A stretch of DNA of 37,874 nucleotides from Spirochaetia bacterium (lineage in GTDB: Bacteria; Spirochaetota; Spirochaetia; Treponematales; Treponemataceae), in the NCBI GenBank assembly GCA_900769985.1, contig CAAGIS010000031.1, positions 1-37,874 of the forward strand, in the 5' to 3' direction. The position numbers and the translations under genes are program-made. The notes under the pieces are model-generated. The model saw only the letters and a list, made by a program, of their open reading frames with translations. It was not told the origin of the DNA and did not search any database. This document shows positions 14,619 through 23,441 of this stretch, in pieces (within the stretch, counting starts at the first letter, position 1; each line of letters starts with the position of its first letter).

Positions 14619-17408
14619 TTACGGAACGTTGATTATTTCCCGCGGTTTGCTTCCGTTTGCAGGTCCTACAATTCCTCTGGCTTCCATTTCTTCTACAAGG
14701 CGCGCGGCGCGGTTGTAACCGATTTTGAGCCGTCGCTGAATGTATGAGGCAGAGGCTTTGCCGGCTTCTATTACTATTTCAAGTGCTTTGTTGTAAAGCG
14801 GATCATCGCCATCGCCAAATAAACTTGGTTCTGCAAATTCATCGTCTTCGTCTTCGACAAAAATTTCATCATCGATATATTCTGGTTCGCCGAAGCCTTT
14901 GACGTATTCAACTACGTTTTCAACTTCCTGGTCGCTTACATAAGTTCCCTGAATACGAACCGGGAACGGATCAGTTGCACTTGCATAAAGCATATCGCCG
15001 CGTCCTAAAAGTTTTTCTGCGCCAACCTGATCAATGATGATGCGGCTATCCATTTTTGAAGCTACCATAAATGCAATTCGTGAAGGAATGTTTGCTTTTA
15101 TCAAACCAGTAATGACATCGATGGACGGACGCTGTGTTGCAAGTACAATATGGATTCCGACAGCGCGGCTCATGGCACAAAGTCGTGCGATTGTAGATTC
15201 GAGTTCTTTACCGGTTGTTGCCATAAGGTCTGCAAATTCATCGATGATGACGACAATGTATGGTAGCTTTTCTGTTGCGATATGGCGTTCTTCAACCCGC
15301 TTGTTGTAATTGATTATGTCGCGGACACCAAGCCCGTCAAGCAAGGCATAACGCCGTTCCATTTCGCAAAGGCAGTATTGAAGTGATTGCAGCGCTTTTT
15401 TTGGTTCTGTAATTACAGGTGTCAAAAGATGCGGAATATCGTTATAAAGTTTTAACTCGACGATTTTAGGGTCAACTAAAATCAGCTTTACTTCGTTTGG
15501 AGAGCGTTTATACAGAATTGACAGAATGATGCTGTTTACGCAGACAGATTTTCCTGAACCTGTTGAACCTGCAATTAGAAGGTGAGGCGTTTTTGCAATG
15601 TCAAGAAGCTGGGCTTCTCCCTGAATGTCTTTTCCGAGAACAACTGGAATTGCCATCTTTTTGTATTCGCTCAGATTCTGTTCTATAAGCTCGCGGAAAG
15701 TTACGATTGCGCGGTCTTCGTTAGGAACTTCGATTCCGACGGCGCGTTTACCTGGAATTGGTGCTACGATTCTGACGGAACTTGCAGCGAGGCGCAGGGC
15801 TATGTTGTCCTGCAGTGCGACGATTTTGCTGAGCTTTACACCTGGTGCAGGCAGGATTTCAAACATCGTTACGACAGGACCTTTTCTGATTCCTGTAACT
15901 TCGGCGCTTATTTTAAATTCATTTAACGTTTCTTTTAACTGTGCTGCAGCATCGTTTGTTTTGCTATCAATTACCCAATATTTTTGGTCTTCAAATTCTG
16001 CAAGCAAGCCTTCTGTAGGAATTTTGTAAGGACCTTTTCTCCGTTCTGTAACGCCTGATTTTTGCTGTCGGATTTCTGCAGCGGCTTCTTTCATTGAAAT
16101 TTGTTCATGCTCAGTCTCTGGCTCAGTTTCGCTTTCCTGTATTGAGTCAAAGTCGCTGTCGGATTCATTGTTCTGGTCTTCGTCCGGCTCGGTAGAAAAA
16201 TCTGTTTCAAAAGGAATGTCAGAATCTTCGTCTTGATTTATTTCATTTTCGTTGGAATCAAATTCTGGGATTGAGATTTCGTCTTTGTCTGAAGTTTCCT
16301 CTGTTTTAAAATCTTCCTGAATGTCGTTTTGCATTGTTCGAACGCTGTTGATGTTTTCGCGGATTTCTCTGTCCATTTGCGAAAAAATGTCAGAAATTCC
16401 ATGCGAGCTGTCAAGGTCTGCTTTTACCATTGTCAAATCAGAATGTTCAGCCGGTGTTTCAGTTTTAAAATCTGCTTCGCTGTATTCATCTTGACTGTCA
16501 TCAAAGTCATCGTTTTCAATATTATGATATTCATCTTCGTCAATGTAATCGCCGGAGTCAAAATCGTCTTCGTAGTTGTCTGAGTCTTCAAGATTATAGA
16601 TTATGTCGTTTTCGTCGATTTCATCATCTTCATAGTTTTCGTCATCGTACTTATCAATTTCGCTTTCAGGTTCGTAGAGTTCAGTGTCAGAAACTAGCGG
16701 TTCTGCATCGGGCTGGTCAAGCGTAAAATCGGGGACTGCGTTTTCTTCAATTTGTTCTGTGTCTGTCGAATAAAAAGTAGAATCGTCCTCAGTTGATTTT
16801 TCAAGGTTTTCAAAAATGATTTCTGTGTCAGTTTTGGTTGTATCCTGTGTTGTATCCTGTAGATTTTGTGTTTTTGAAAATCCGTCGTAAAGGGGAATGT
16901 CGTTGTCTGCGGTATTAAAATCAAGTTCTGCTTCTTCTTTTTTTTGTCTGCGTAATTTTGAATTTCTGCGGAATACCAGACGTTCTGCGATAATGCCTGA
17001 CAGGAGAAACTCGATTGCCATGACCAGAACTGTTGATATGACAGTTAGGACCAGCTTTACGATTTGAATCGGACCGTGCATTGAAGAGGCAGATGCTTTG
17101 TAAAGGTTTTGGCTTATGACTGCTGTAAAAAAAGGAATCAGGCTGGAACTTATATAAATGCAGGTTTTAAAAGTTATGTCAGAAATAAGGCATATCATTG
17201 AAACCGTAAAAAAGAAAACAGGAATCAGCAGGCAGCATATTCCGTAGGAATTTTTTATCAGCAGTCCTGTTTTTATCATAAAACCAGAAAATCCGCCTTT
17301 TAAGTTTTCTGCATTAAAAATAGAAAAGAGTAAGCTGAAGCTAAAAAAAACTGCTAATATAAAAAAGATAATCCCGGCAATAATCTGGGATATTCTGCTT
17401 TTTTTCAT
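14619..17408 (-). CDS. ftsK: DNA translocase FtsK/SpoIIIE
   Basis: Septum-anchored hexameric motor that pumps chromosomal DNA during division. 929 residues: about four N-terminal membrane helices (within residues 8-145), a long linker of about 300 residues (about 165-465) very rich in Asp and Glu, then the motor with Walker A AGSTGSGKSV, Walker B VVIIDEFADLM and LATQRPSIDVITG, and a C-terminal winged-helix gamma domain (IGYNRAARLVEEMEARGIVG) that in relatives reads KOPS/SRS sites. AGAGGA precedes the ATG. It diverges from the phosphofructokinase gene over 140 bases. Confidence 0.95.
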   Translation of the reverse strand: MKKSRISQIIAGIIFFILAVFFSFSLLFSIFNAENLKGGFSGFMIKTGLLIKNSYGICCLLIPVFFFTVSMICLISDITFKTCIYISSSLIPFFTAVISQNLYKASASSMHGPIQIVKLVLTVISTVLVMAIEFLLSGIIAERLVFRRNSKLRRQKKEEAELDFNTADNDIPLYDGFSKTQNLQDTTQDTTKTDTEIIFENLEKSTEDDSTFYSTDTEQIEENAVPDFTLDQPDAEPLVSDTELYEPESEIDKYDDENYEDDEIDENDIIYNLEDSDNYEDDFDSGDYIDEDEYHNIENDDFDDSQDEYSEADFKTETPAEHSDLTMVKADLDSSHGISDIFSQMDREIRENINSVRTMQNDIQEDFKTEETSDKDEISIPEFDSNENEINQDEDSDIPFETDFSTEPDEDQNNESDSDFDSIQESETEPETEHEQISMKEAAAEIRQQKSGVTERRKGPYKIPTEGLLAEFEDQKYWVIDSKTNDAAAQLKETLNEFKISAEVTGIRKGPVVTMFEILPAPGVKLSKIVALQDNIALRLAASSVRIVAPIPGKRAVGIEVPNEDRAIVTFRELIEQNLSEYKKMAIPVVLGKDIQGEAQLLDIAKTPHLLIAGSTGSGKSVCVNSIILSILYKRSPNEVKLILVDPKIVELKLYNDIPHLLTPVITEPKKALQSLQYCLCEMERRYALLDGLGVRDIINYNKRVEERHIATEKLPYIVVIIDEFADLMATTGKELESTIARLCAMSRAVGIHIVLATQRPSIDVITGLIKANIPSRIAFMVASKMDSRIIIDQVGAEKLLGRGDMLYASATDPFPVRIQGTYVSDQEVENVVEYVKGFGEPEYIDDEIFVEDEDDEFAEPSLFGDGDDPLYNKALEIVIEAGKASASYIQRRLKIGYNRAARLVEEMEARGIVGPANGSKPREIINVP

Positions 17409-17513
17409 TCTGTTCCTCTAATTTGAAAAAGATAGATTTTCTTTACATAATTATCGGCTAAAAAAAAAGTATGTTTATGGATTTTTTTCCGGTGATATTT
17501 ACAGTGATTTTTC

Positions 17514-17541
17514 TTGTTTTTTAATTCATTTTTGGTATAAT
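17514..17541 (+). promoter_or_regulatory. Promoter of the phosphofructokinase gene, leaderless type
   Basis: TTGTTT (17514-17519), a 16-base spacer and TATAAT (17536-17541), preceded by TG in TGGTATAAT (extended -10). Only seven bases separate the hexamer from the ATG at 17549. A GAGAG lies there but is too close to the ATG to act as a normal ribosome site. Confidence 0.6.
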
Positions 17542-17548
17542 TGAGAGT

Positions 17549-18634
17549 ATGAAAACTTCTGCTGTAAAAACAATTGGAATTTTGACTTCTGGTGGTGATG
17601 CTCCGGGACTTAATGCTGCAATTAGAGGTATCTGCGCTGCAGGAATTAATGTATATGGGATGAAAGTTGTCGGCATAAAAAATGGTTACAAGGGATTTGA
17701 ACAGGGACTTTGCGTGCCGATTGAAAAAAAAGATTTGCCGGAACTTCTTATGAAAGGCGGAACTGTCCTTGGTTCTACTCGTGAAAAACCTTTTAAAAAT
17801 AAAGAAAAGATTAAGCAGACTGGTCTGTCTGCAGTTGAATCCATAAAAAAGCATTACAAACAATGGAAACTTGATGCGCTTGTTGTTCTTGGTGGAAACG
17901 GAAGCAATACAACCGCAGGACTTCTTGCAAAGGAAGGACTGAATGTAATCGGGCTGCCGAAGACGATTGACAATGATATTGTTCATACAGATTATACATT
18001 TGGATTTCATACGGCTGTAGATATTGCGACAGAATCAATTGAACGCATACATACGACGGCGTTCAGTCACAGTCGTGTTATGGTCGTTGAAGTTATGGGA
18101 CATAAAGTCGGCTGGATTGGACTTTATTCGGGAGTTGCCGGTGGTGCTGATGTAATTTTACTGCCTGAAATTCCGTATGATATAAAGAAAGTTGCAGAGA
18201 AAATCCGTGACGACAGAAAATCAGGAAAAAACTTTTCGATAGTTGTAGTTTCTGAAGGCGCGCTGAATAATGACGAGGCAAAACTTGATAAAAAGGCATT
18301 TAAGAAAAAACGTGCCGCAATGGGAATGTCGATAGGTGCGCGCGTTGCAGCAGAAATTGAAAAGGAAACTGGCTTTGAAACTCGTGTTACTGTCCTTGGT
18401 CATTTACAGCGCGGCGGAACTCCTGATTCTTATGACAGGTTTATGGCAACTCAATTTGGTGCGGCTGCTGCAGATTTTGCGGCGAGAGGTGAATTTGGAA
18501 AAATTCTTGTCTGGCAAAATCATAAAATTGTCGGTATTCCGCTTGAAGATGTTGCAAGTCAGATAAAGAGCATATCGCTTGATAATCCGATGATAAAAAC
18601 TGCAAAAAGTGTAGGTATTAGTTTTGGGGATTGA
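17549..18634 (+). CDS. 6-phosphofructokinase (phosphoryl donor uncertain)
   Basis: Phosphorylates fructose 6-phosphate in glycolysis. 361 residues with ILTSGGDAPGLNAAIRG at the N-terminus, GGTVLGSTR, the substrate loop PKTIDND (137-143), FGFHTA and VEVMGHKVGWIGL. The donor-selecting positions are mixed. The motif that is GGDGS in E. coli reads GGNGSN (115-120): Gly at the position equivalent to 104 favours ATP, while Asp-103 is Asn. The Lys of PKTIDND (position 124) is the residue of PPi-dependent enzymes. ATP- versus PPi-dependence cannot be settled by inspection, so no gene symbol is given. It overlaps the next gene by 11 bases. Confidence 0.9.
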   Translation: MKTSAVKTIGILTSGGDAPGLNAAIRGICAAGINVYGMKVVGIKNGYKGFEQGLCVPIEKKDLPELLMKGGTVLGSTREKPFKNKEKIKQTGLSAVESIKKHYKQWKLDALVVLGGNGSNTTAGLLAKEGLNVIGLPKTIDNDIVHTDYTFGFHTAVDIATESIERIHTTAFSHSRVMVVEVMGHKVGWIGLYSGVAGGADVILLPEIPYDIKKVAEKIRDDRKSGKNFSIVVVSEGALNNDEAKLDKKAFKKKRAAMGMSIGARVAAEIEKETGFETRVTVLGHLQRGGTPDSYDRFMATQFGAAAADFAARGEFGKILVWQNHKIVGIPLEDVASQIKSISLDNPMIKTAKSVGISFGD

Positions 18635-19517
18635 GTCTTTTCGCTGTCATAACTGTTCAAAATGTCTTGGAACAGGCTGTATTGATGAACTTCCTGGAAT
18701 GGGTGGCGTTAATAAAAATGAAAATTTCATTTTAAATTGTTCAGCATGGAAAAAGCTTTACGATGAAGAAGGCGCTGCAAAAGTTCCGGAACTGCCGAAA
18801 GAAAAAATACTTTCTCTTTTGCGTTATGCTCCAGTTACGGGTGCGGTAGAAAATATTGGCTGGGAAGACGAAGAAGATTTTTACTATGATTTTTTTGTTA
18901 CATTGCATAATTCTGGTGTAAAATTTTCGATTGGAGATGGTTGTCCTGATTTAAAGCTTTTGTACGGAATAAGGGCTGTTCAGACAATTCAAAAAGAAAA
19001 AGATAAAAGTTGCAGGGCAGCGGTTTTCTTGAAGCCTTATCCAGACGAAAATCTGCTGAACAGAGTTGTCTGGAGTCTCCCTGTTGCAAGTCATATTGGA
19101 ATTGACATTGATTCTTACAACATTGTGACTATGCGTAATAAAGTAAATCTTGAAAAAAAATCGGCAACTCAGATAAAATCCTTGATGAAACGAGTGACAG
19201 TTCCGTTTGTCATAAAAGGCGTTTTTACGCGCGAAGATATTGAACTTGTGAAAGAAGTTAAACCTGATGTCATTTACATTTCAAATCATGGCGGTCGCGT
19301 AGAAACTAGAAAGGGTAGTACTGCCCTTATGCTAAAAGAAACCGCGCCTTTACTGAAAAAGTATTGCAGCGAAATCTGGGTTGACGGCGGAATACGGTGC
19401 AAAAAAGATGTCGAACTTGCGTATTATTATGGGGCAAGTCAGGTTTTGCTTGCACGTCCGTTTATAAAAAATTATTGTTACAATGGTTATGTAGGGATCA
19501 GCGATTTTATTGAATAA
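18624..19517 (+). CDS. FMN-dependent alpha-hydroxy-acid oxidase/dehydrogenase-like protein with N-terminal Cys cluster
   Basis: 297 residues. The C-terminal half has the FMN barrel signature of the glycolate/lactate oxidase family: FVIKGVFTREDIE (Lys), YISNHGGR (catalytic His and substrate-binding Arg), EIWVDGGIR and ASQVLLARPF. The first 20 residues carry C-x2-C-x2-C-x4-C (FRCHNCSKCLGTGC) followed by ELPGMGG, a motif I associate with the anaerobe branch of this family; it could hold a metal or Fe-S cluster. The only early start is TTG at 18624 (AGGT seven bases before), inside the end of the phosphofructokinase gene, and the N-terminal helix found in some relatives is missing. Substrate unknown; the overlap suggests a link to carbon flow near pyruvate/lactate, which is inference. 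Confidence 0.75.
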   Translation: MGIESFRCHNCSKCLGTGCIDELPGMGGVNKNENFILNCSAWKKLYDEEGAAKVPELPKEKILSLLRYAPVTGAVENIGWEDEEDFYYDFFVTLHNSGVKFSIGDGCPDLKLLYGIRAVQTIQKEKDKSCRAAVFLKPYPDENLLNRVVWSLPVASHIGIDIDSYNIVTMRNKVNLEKKSATQIKSLMKRVTVPFVIKGVFTREDIELVKEVKPDVIYISNHGGRVETRKGSTALMLKETAPLLKKYCSEIWVDGGIRCKKDVELAYYYGASQVLLARPFIKNYCYNGYVGISDFIE

Positions 19518-19544
19518 ATCTCATATTGTAGAATTTGCGCGCAA

Positions 19545-20381
19545 TTATAATACGAAGTCATTCAGGAATTTTCCGATTCCGTCTTCGTCGTTTGAATTCT
19601 GCGTTACGTATTTTGCAATCTGCTGAATGTATTGCAAGCCGTTGCACATTGCAACAGAAAATCCTGTCATTCTTATCATTGATTCATCGTTCATACTGTC
19701 GCCGAACGCCATTGTTTTTTCCTGAGGAATTCCAAGATAGTCTGCAAGCCATTTGATAGCTTCGCCTTTACCTGAATCTGCAGGCATTATTTCAAGAAAG
19801 TAGGGCTTGCTTGTAAAGACAACAGCTTTATTACCAAGTTCGCGTTTTAAAAACTGATTAAATTCTGCAATTTGTTTTTCGTCGCCGGGAATGAGCATTT
19901 TTGTATGCCCTTGTTGAAGAAAAGTTTTAAAGTCAGGTACGATTTCTACTTTTAGTTTACAGAGTTTTGCATCCAGGTGAACAAAATCATTGTCAACATT
20001 TGCAAAAGTCGTGTCACCTTTGTAAACTTGACATGGAAAGCCGCGCTTTATGGCTTCTTCGTAGGCGAATGTCAAAACATCTGCAGGAACTGTTTTTGAA
20101 TAGATTGTCTGCCGTTTGTGCAAATCAAAAATTGAAGAACCGTTTAATGCGATTATAAAACGTCCCTGTTGAGTTCCAGCAAGGTTTAAAACCCGGATAA
20201 ACGGCAAAATTCCATTTTCTGCCCTGCCAGAACATGGAACGATGTAAATTCCTTGTTCTGCAGCTTTTTGCAAGGATGTTACTGTAATTGGCGAAATTGA
20301 CAGATTGCTGTTAAGAAGTGTGTCATCAAGATCCAAAGCTATTAACTTTGGATCAAGTTTTTCGGCAGGGAGTTTATTCAA
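19545..20381 (-). CDS. Cof-type HAD phosphatase
   Basis: 278 residues. HAD motif I DLDDTLLNS (nucleophile Asp), the Cof-type motifs CSGRAENGILPF and ALNGSSIF, and motif IV AFGDSMNDESMI identify the Cof/YidA subfamily, which dephosphorylates sugar phosphates or cofactor phosphates; the substrate is not predictable. The start appears to be TTG at 20381 with AGGT seven bases upstream, 8 bases after gmd, so it is probably the second gene of a gmd operon. It converges on the hydroxy-acid oxidase-like gene with no obvious terminator in the 27-base gap. Confidence 0.88.
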   Translation of the reverse strand: MNKLPAEKLDPKLIALDLDDTLLNSNLSISPITVTSLQKAAEQGIYIVPCSGRAENGILPFIRVLNLAGTQQGRFIIALNGSSIFDLHKRQTIYSKTVPADVLTFAYEEAIKRGFPCQVYKGDTTFANVDNDFVHLDAKLCKLKVEIVPDFKTFLQQGHTKMLIPGDEKQIAEFNQFLKRELGNKAVVFTSKPYFLEIMPADSGKGEAIKWLADYLGIPQEKTMAFGDSMNDESMIRMTGFSVAMCNGLQYIQQIAKYVTQNSNDEDGIGKFLNDFVL

Positions 20382-20389
20382 AATGAAAC

Positions 20390-21481
20390 CTATTTTGTTA
20401 CGTCTTTGCCGCGCGCAATGCTGTCACGGACAACAAATTCCATATCGTGTTTCATCATGATTTTTACGAGCTCTTCAAAAGAAGTTTTGCGCGGATTCCA
20501 GCCGAGCAGTGTTTTTGCTTTTGTCGGATCACCGAGCAGAGTTTCAACTTCGGCAGGGCGGAAGTATTTAGGGTCAACTTCGATAAGACATTCGCCTGTT
20601 GCTTTGTTGTAGCCTTTTTCGTCAACACCTTCGCCTTTGAATTCAAGTTCAATTCCTGCTTCTTTGAATGCAAGCCGGCAGAAATCTCGTACTGAATACT
20701 GTTCACCTGTTGCGATTACGAAATCGTCTGGTTTTTCCTGCTGGAGAATGAGCCACATACATTCAACGTAGTCTTTTGCATAACCCCAGTCGCGAAGTGA
20801 GTTTAAGTTTCCAAGATAAAGTTTGTTCTGAAGTCCGTGTGCAATACGGCTTGCAGCAAGAGTGATTTTTCTTGTTACGAATGTTTCTCCACGTCGTTCT
20901 GATTCGTGATTAAATAAAATTCCGTTTGCGCAGAACATTCCGTAAGACTCGCGATAGTTTTTCATAATCCAGTAGCCGTAAAGTTTTGCAACGCCGTAAG
21001 GGGAGCGCGGGTAGAACGGAGTTGTTTCTTTCTGCGGAATTTCCTGAACAAGTCCGAAAAGTTCAGAAGTTGAAGCCTGGTAAATTTTACAAGTCTTTTC
21101 CATTCCTAAAAAGTGAACGGCTTCGAGAATGCGGAGAACTCCTGTTGCAACACAATCTGCAGTGTATTCAGGTACTTCAAAAGAAACCTGAACGTGACTT
21201 TGTGCTGCAAGGTTATAAATTTCTGTCGGCTGGATTTCGCGGATAAGACGAGTAATTGCCATAGAGTCTGTCATGTCGCCATAATGAAGCTTTACTTTGC
21301 GGTTTTTATGAAGATCTTCAATTAAATCATCGATGTAAAGGTGTTCAATTCTGCCTGTATTAAAAGAAGATGAACGGCGGATAATTCCATGAACTTCGTA
21401 TCCTTTGTCCAAAAGAAATTCTGCCAGAAATGAACCGTCTTGTCCTGTAATACCTGTAATTAATGCAATTTTATTTGCCAT
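20390..21481 (-). CDS. gmd: GDP-mannose 4,6-dehydratase
   Basis: Converts GDP-mannose to GDP-4-keto-6-deoxymannose, precursor of fucose, rhamnose and related surface sugars. 363 residues: the NADP-binding GITGQDGSFLAEFL, STSELFG, the catalytic Y-x3-K (YGVAKLYGYW) and NHESERRGETFVTRKI are typical. I start at 21481, where GGGAG lies 7 bases upstream, not at the 21-residue longer frame. No fcl, rmd or glycosyltransferase gene is adjacent, so the final sugar cannot be inferred. Confidence 0.95.
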   Translation of the reverse strand: MANKIALITGITGQDGSFLAEFLLDKGYEVHGIIRRSSSFNTGRIEHLYIDDLIEDLHKNRKVKLHYGDMTDSMAITRLIREIQPTEIYNLAAQSHVQVSFEVPEYTADCVATGVLRILEAVHFLGMEKTCKIYQASTSELFGLVQEIPQKETTPFYPRSPYGVAKLYGYWIMKNYRESYGMFCANGILFNHESERRGETFVTRKITLAASRIAHGLQNKLYLGNLNSLRDWGYAKDYVECMWLILQQEKPDDFVIATGEQYSVRDFCRLAFKEAGIELEFKGEGVDEKGYNKATGECLIEVDPKYFRPAEVETLLGDPTKAKTLLGWNPRKTSFEELVKIMMKHDMEFVVRDSIARGKDVTK

Positions 21482-21639
21482 AAAGTTTCTCCCAATAAAA
21501 GATTGCCTGCAGGTTTTGTATATAATCAGTTTTTTGCCGGGCATCTTTTAAATTGTTTTACTGTGATATTAAATCAGTGTTTTCTTAGTATATCAAAAAA
21601 TAGGGCTTGTTTACAACACATAGAGTGAGATTTTTTATG

Positions 21640-21663
21640 CACTGGAACAAACACTGGAACGAA
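21640..21663 (+). repeat. Tandem 12-bp direct repeat upstream of the 561-aa orphan gene
   Basis: CACTGGAACAAA (21640-21651) is followed at once by CACTGGAACGAA (21652-21663), 11 of 12 identical, then CAGG. The repeat ends 13 bases before the -35 element, a position typical of activator or regulator sites. Confidence 0.55.
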
Positions 21664-21676
21664 CAGGTAAATACAT

Positions 21677-21705
21677 TTGCAAAATTCATATTTCCAATTT
21701 ATAAT
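21677..21705 (+). promoter_or_regulatory. Promoter of the 561-aa orphan gene
   Basis: TTGCAA (21677-21682), a 17-base spacer and a perfect TATAAT (21700-21705). The predicted start near 21712 leaves only the GGAG (21713-21716) and a few bases before the start codon. Confidence 0.65.
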
Positions 21706-21721
21706 AGAAAACGGAGTATAA

Positions 21722-23407
21722 TTGTATATGAGTAATAATGATATTGATCCGTCAATTGCTGCATTGTTAGATGATACAGAACCTTATGATTTCAAAAAGA
21801 ATTCACTTGATTTTGAAAAAATGATTCTGGCAAAGTCAGAAGAAAATGAACCTAAAAAGAAAAATACTAACAGCCTTGTTCCTGACGTAGATTTATCAAT
21901 AAAAGAGTTTAAAGAAATAACACGTTTTTTTAATGATGAACCTGCTGACTGGTTTGACAGCCCGACATATTACAAAACTGCGATTGCAGGCGAAGGTCAG
22001 AATTCGCAAAGGCTACATAATGTTCTTTCAAAGTACTTAACTTGCAAAGACATAAAGGACAGAATGGTTTACCGCCAGCAAGTAATTATGGCATATTGGG
22101 AATTTATACATTCTCTTGCACCTAAGATGGCAGACAAAAATCTTGACATTACAAAAAGAATGTTAATGCGCTTTGCAGTTCTTCTGCCTTCACTTTTTAA
22201 GCCTGAGCATAAAGAACTTTTTGCAAAGTCAATTTTAAATAACGAAACAAATGAACCTGTTTTATATCTTGATGAATGGTTTAAGGCGATTGCAACAGGT
22301 CAGATGAAATGTTCTACAACTGATGAAGTCCGCCAGCCAAGAAAAGCGGCTACTGCCGAAGATGCAGCTATGCAGGAACAGCAGAGGTTAATGCAGTTGC
22401 AGACAAAAAATTCCGGCAAGCTCCAGAATGCAGAATCTATCCTTATGCAAAAAGAAAGTGCACGTGCCATGCTTGAGGCGGAATTAAAGTCTCGCATAGA
22501 TAATCTTTGTGACCACCAGATTGCTCCTGGCTGTGACCCTCATAAGGAGGGGTATACAGAAGCTCAGCGTAAGCTTTTGACTGATATTACGAATTATCTT
22601 CATCAGCTTTCAAAAAATGACAAGGAACTTTCAAAGGCATTGAAGGAATTTCAGGATGCAAAGGAAGTTTATAATTCTGTTTCTGATAAAATTTCGATGG
22701 GGCCTGAAATAACGTCTGTTAATTCCGGTGATATTGATACGGAATTTGAAACTGTGCGTCAGATGGCAAAAATGACTTGCGGTCGTCAGGGAAATCAGTT
22801 TCCGATTTTTACGCGCGAGTTTTATCATTGTCTTCCGCAGGGAACAGGTTTTAGGGAAAATGTCGTTAATATTTTAAAATGGATAGAATCGATTGACCCT
22901 GGAGCATTTTGCCGTATTCACAAAAATATACCGAACAGAATTGTTCCGTATGTGTTGCTGATTCCTACTTACGGCGATATGGGATTTTGCTGGGAACCGT
23001 TTGACCGTTATAACCGTGTTACGAGCCGCGGACGAATTGTCGTGCCGATGTATCCCCGCGATTTGAAAATTGCCGTATTGACAGCTGTTGCAGATTTGAG
23101 ATGGCAAGTTGCAAAGGAAAAGGCTTCGTACTATTGGATGGAAGAAGGTCTTACCGGTCAGTACTATGAATGGATTGATAAACAGAAATTGAAAGGCGAT
23201 TTGAAGCAGTATTTTATTCAGGATTATGTGCTCTGGATGACAAAAGAGTCAGAAGGCGTTCAGCGGCTTGATAAAGAAGTGCGCGGAATTTTCTGGCGGA
23301 ATATTCCTTTCCCGCAGAGTTTAAAAGATGTTTTGAAAACGCGCAGTCTTGTGTATGATGATTTGTGCAAAAAAGACAGGAACCGTGAAATGAGTGACGG
23401 TTATTGA
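21722..23407 (+). CDS. Large cytoplasmic protein of unknown function, no recognised domain
   Basis: Up to 561 residues; I do not recognise the family. The start is either TTG at 21722 (GGAG five bases upstream) or ATG at 21728 (spacing 11). No signal peptide or membrane helix is visible. Residues 1-60 are acidic and probably disordered; about 70-205 look helical (with KYLTCKDIKDRMVYRQQV and KRMLMRFAVLLPSLF). A central Gln/Lys/Glu-rich stretch (about 215-325) looks coiled-coil. The last third has aromatic, globular sequence (GFCWEPFDRYNRVTSRGRI, DLRWQVAKEKASYYW, GIFWRNIPFP). No catalytic motif stands out. It has its own strong promoter, a tandem repeat upstream and a strong terminator downstream, so it is a stand-alone, probably well-expressed gene. 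Confidence 0.8.
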   Translation: MYMSNNDIDPSIAALLDDTEPYDFKKNSLDFEKMILAKSEENEPKKKNTNSLVPDVDLSIKEFKEITRFFNDEPADWFDSPTYYKTAIAGEGQNSQRLHNVLSKYLTCKDIKDRMVYRQQVIMAYWEFIHSLAPKMADKNLDITKRMLMRFAVLLPSLFKPEHKELFAKSILNNETNEPVLYLDEWFKAIATGQMKCSTTDEVRQPRKAATAEDAAMQEQQRLMQLQTKNSGKLQNAESILMQKESARAMLEAELKSRIDNLCDHQIAPGCDPHKEGYTEAQRKLLTDITNYLHQLSKNDKELSKALKEFQDAKEVYNSVSDKISMGPEITSVNSGDIDTEFETVRQMAKMTCGRQGNQFPIFTREFYHCLPQGTGFRENVVNILKWIESIDPGAFCRIHKNIPNRIVPYVLLIPTYGDMGFCWEPFDRYNRVTSRGRIVVPMYPRDLKIAVLTAVADLRWQVAKEKASYYWMEEGLTGQYYEWIDKQKLKGDLKQYFIQDYVLWMTKESEGVQRLDKEVRGIFWRNIPFPQSLKDVLKTRSLVYDDLCKKDRNREMSDGY

Positions 23408-23441
23408 TTGGTTTGTCCTGCATGATTTTTGCAAGATGAAT

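Noticed and set aside
21482..21544. Longer N-terminus for Gmd (21 extra codons)
   Set aside because: GGGAG at good spacing supports the start at 21481, and Gmd proteins begin just before the ALITGITGQDG motif.
21637..21735. A 32-codon ORF (begins MHWNKHWNEQ) ending over the start of the 561-aa gene
   Set aside because: Its coding sequence contains the promoter hexamers at 21677-21705 and the tandem repeat, and it has no clear ribosome site. The regulatory reading explains the same bases better.
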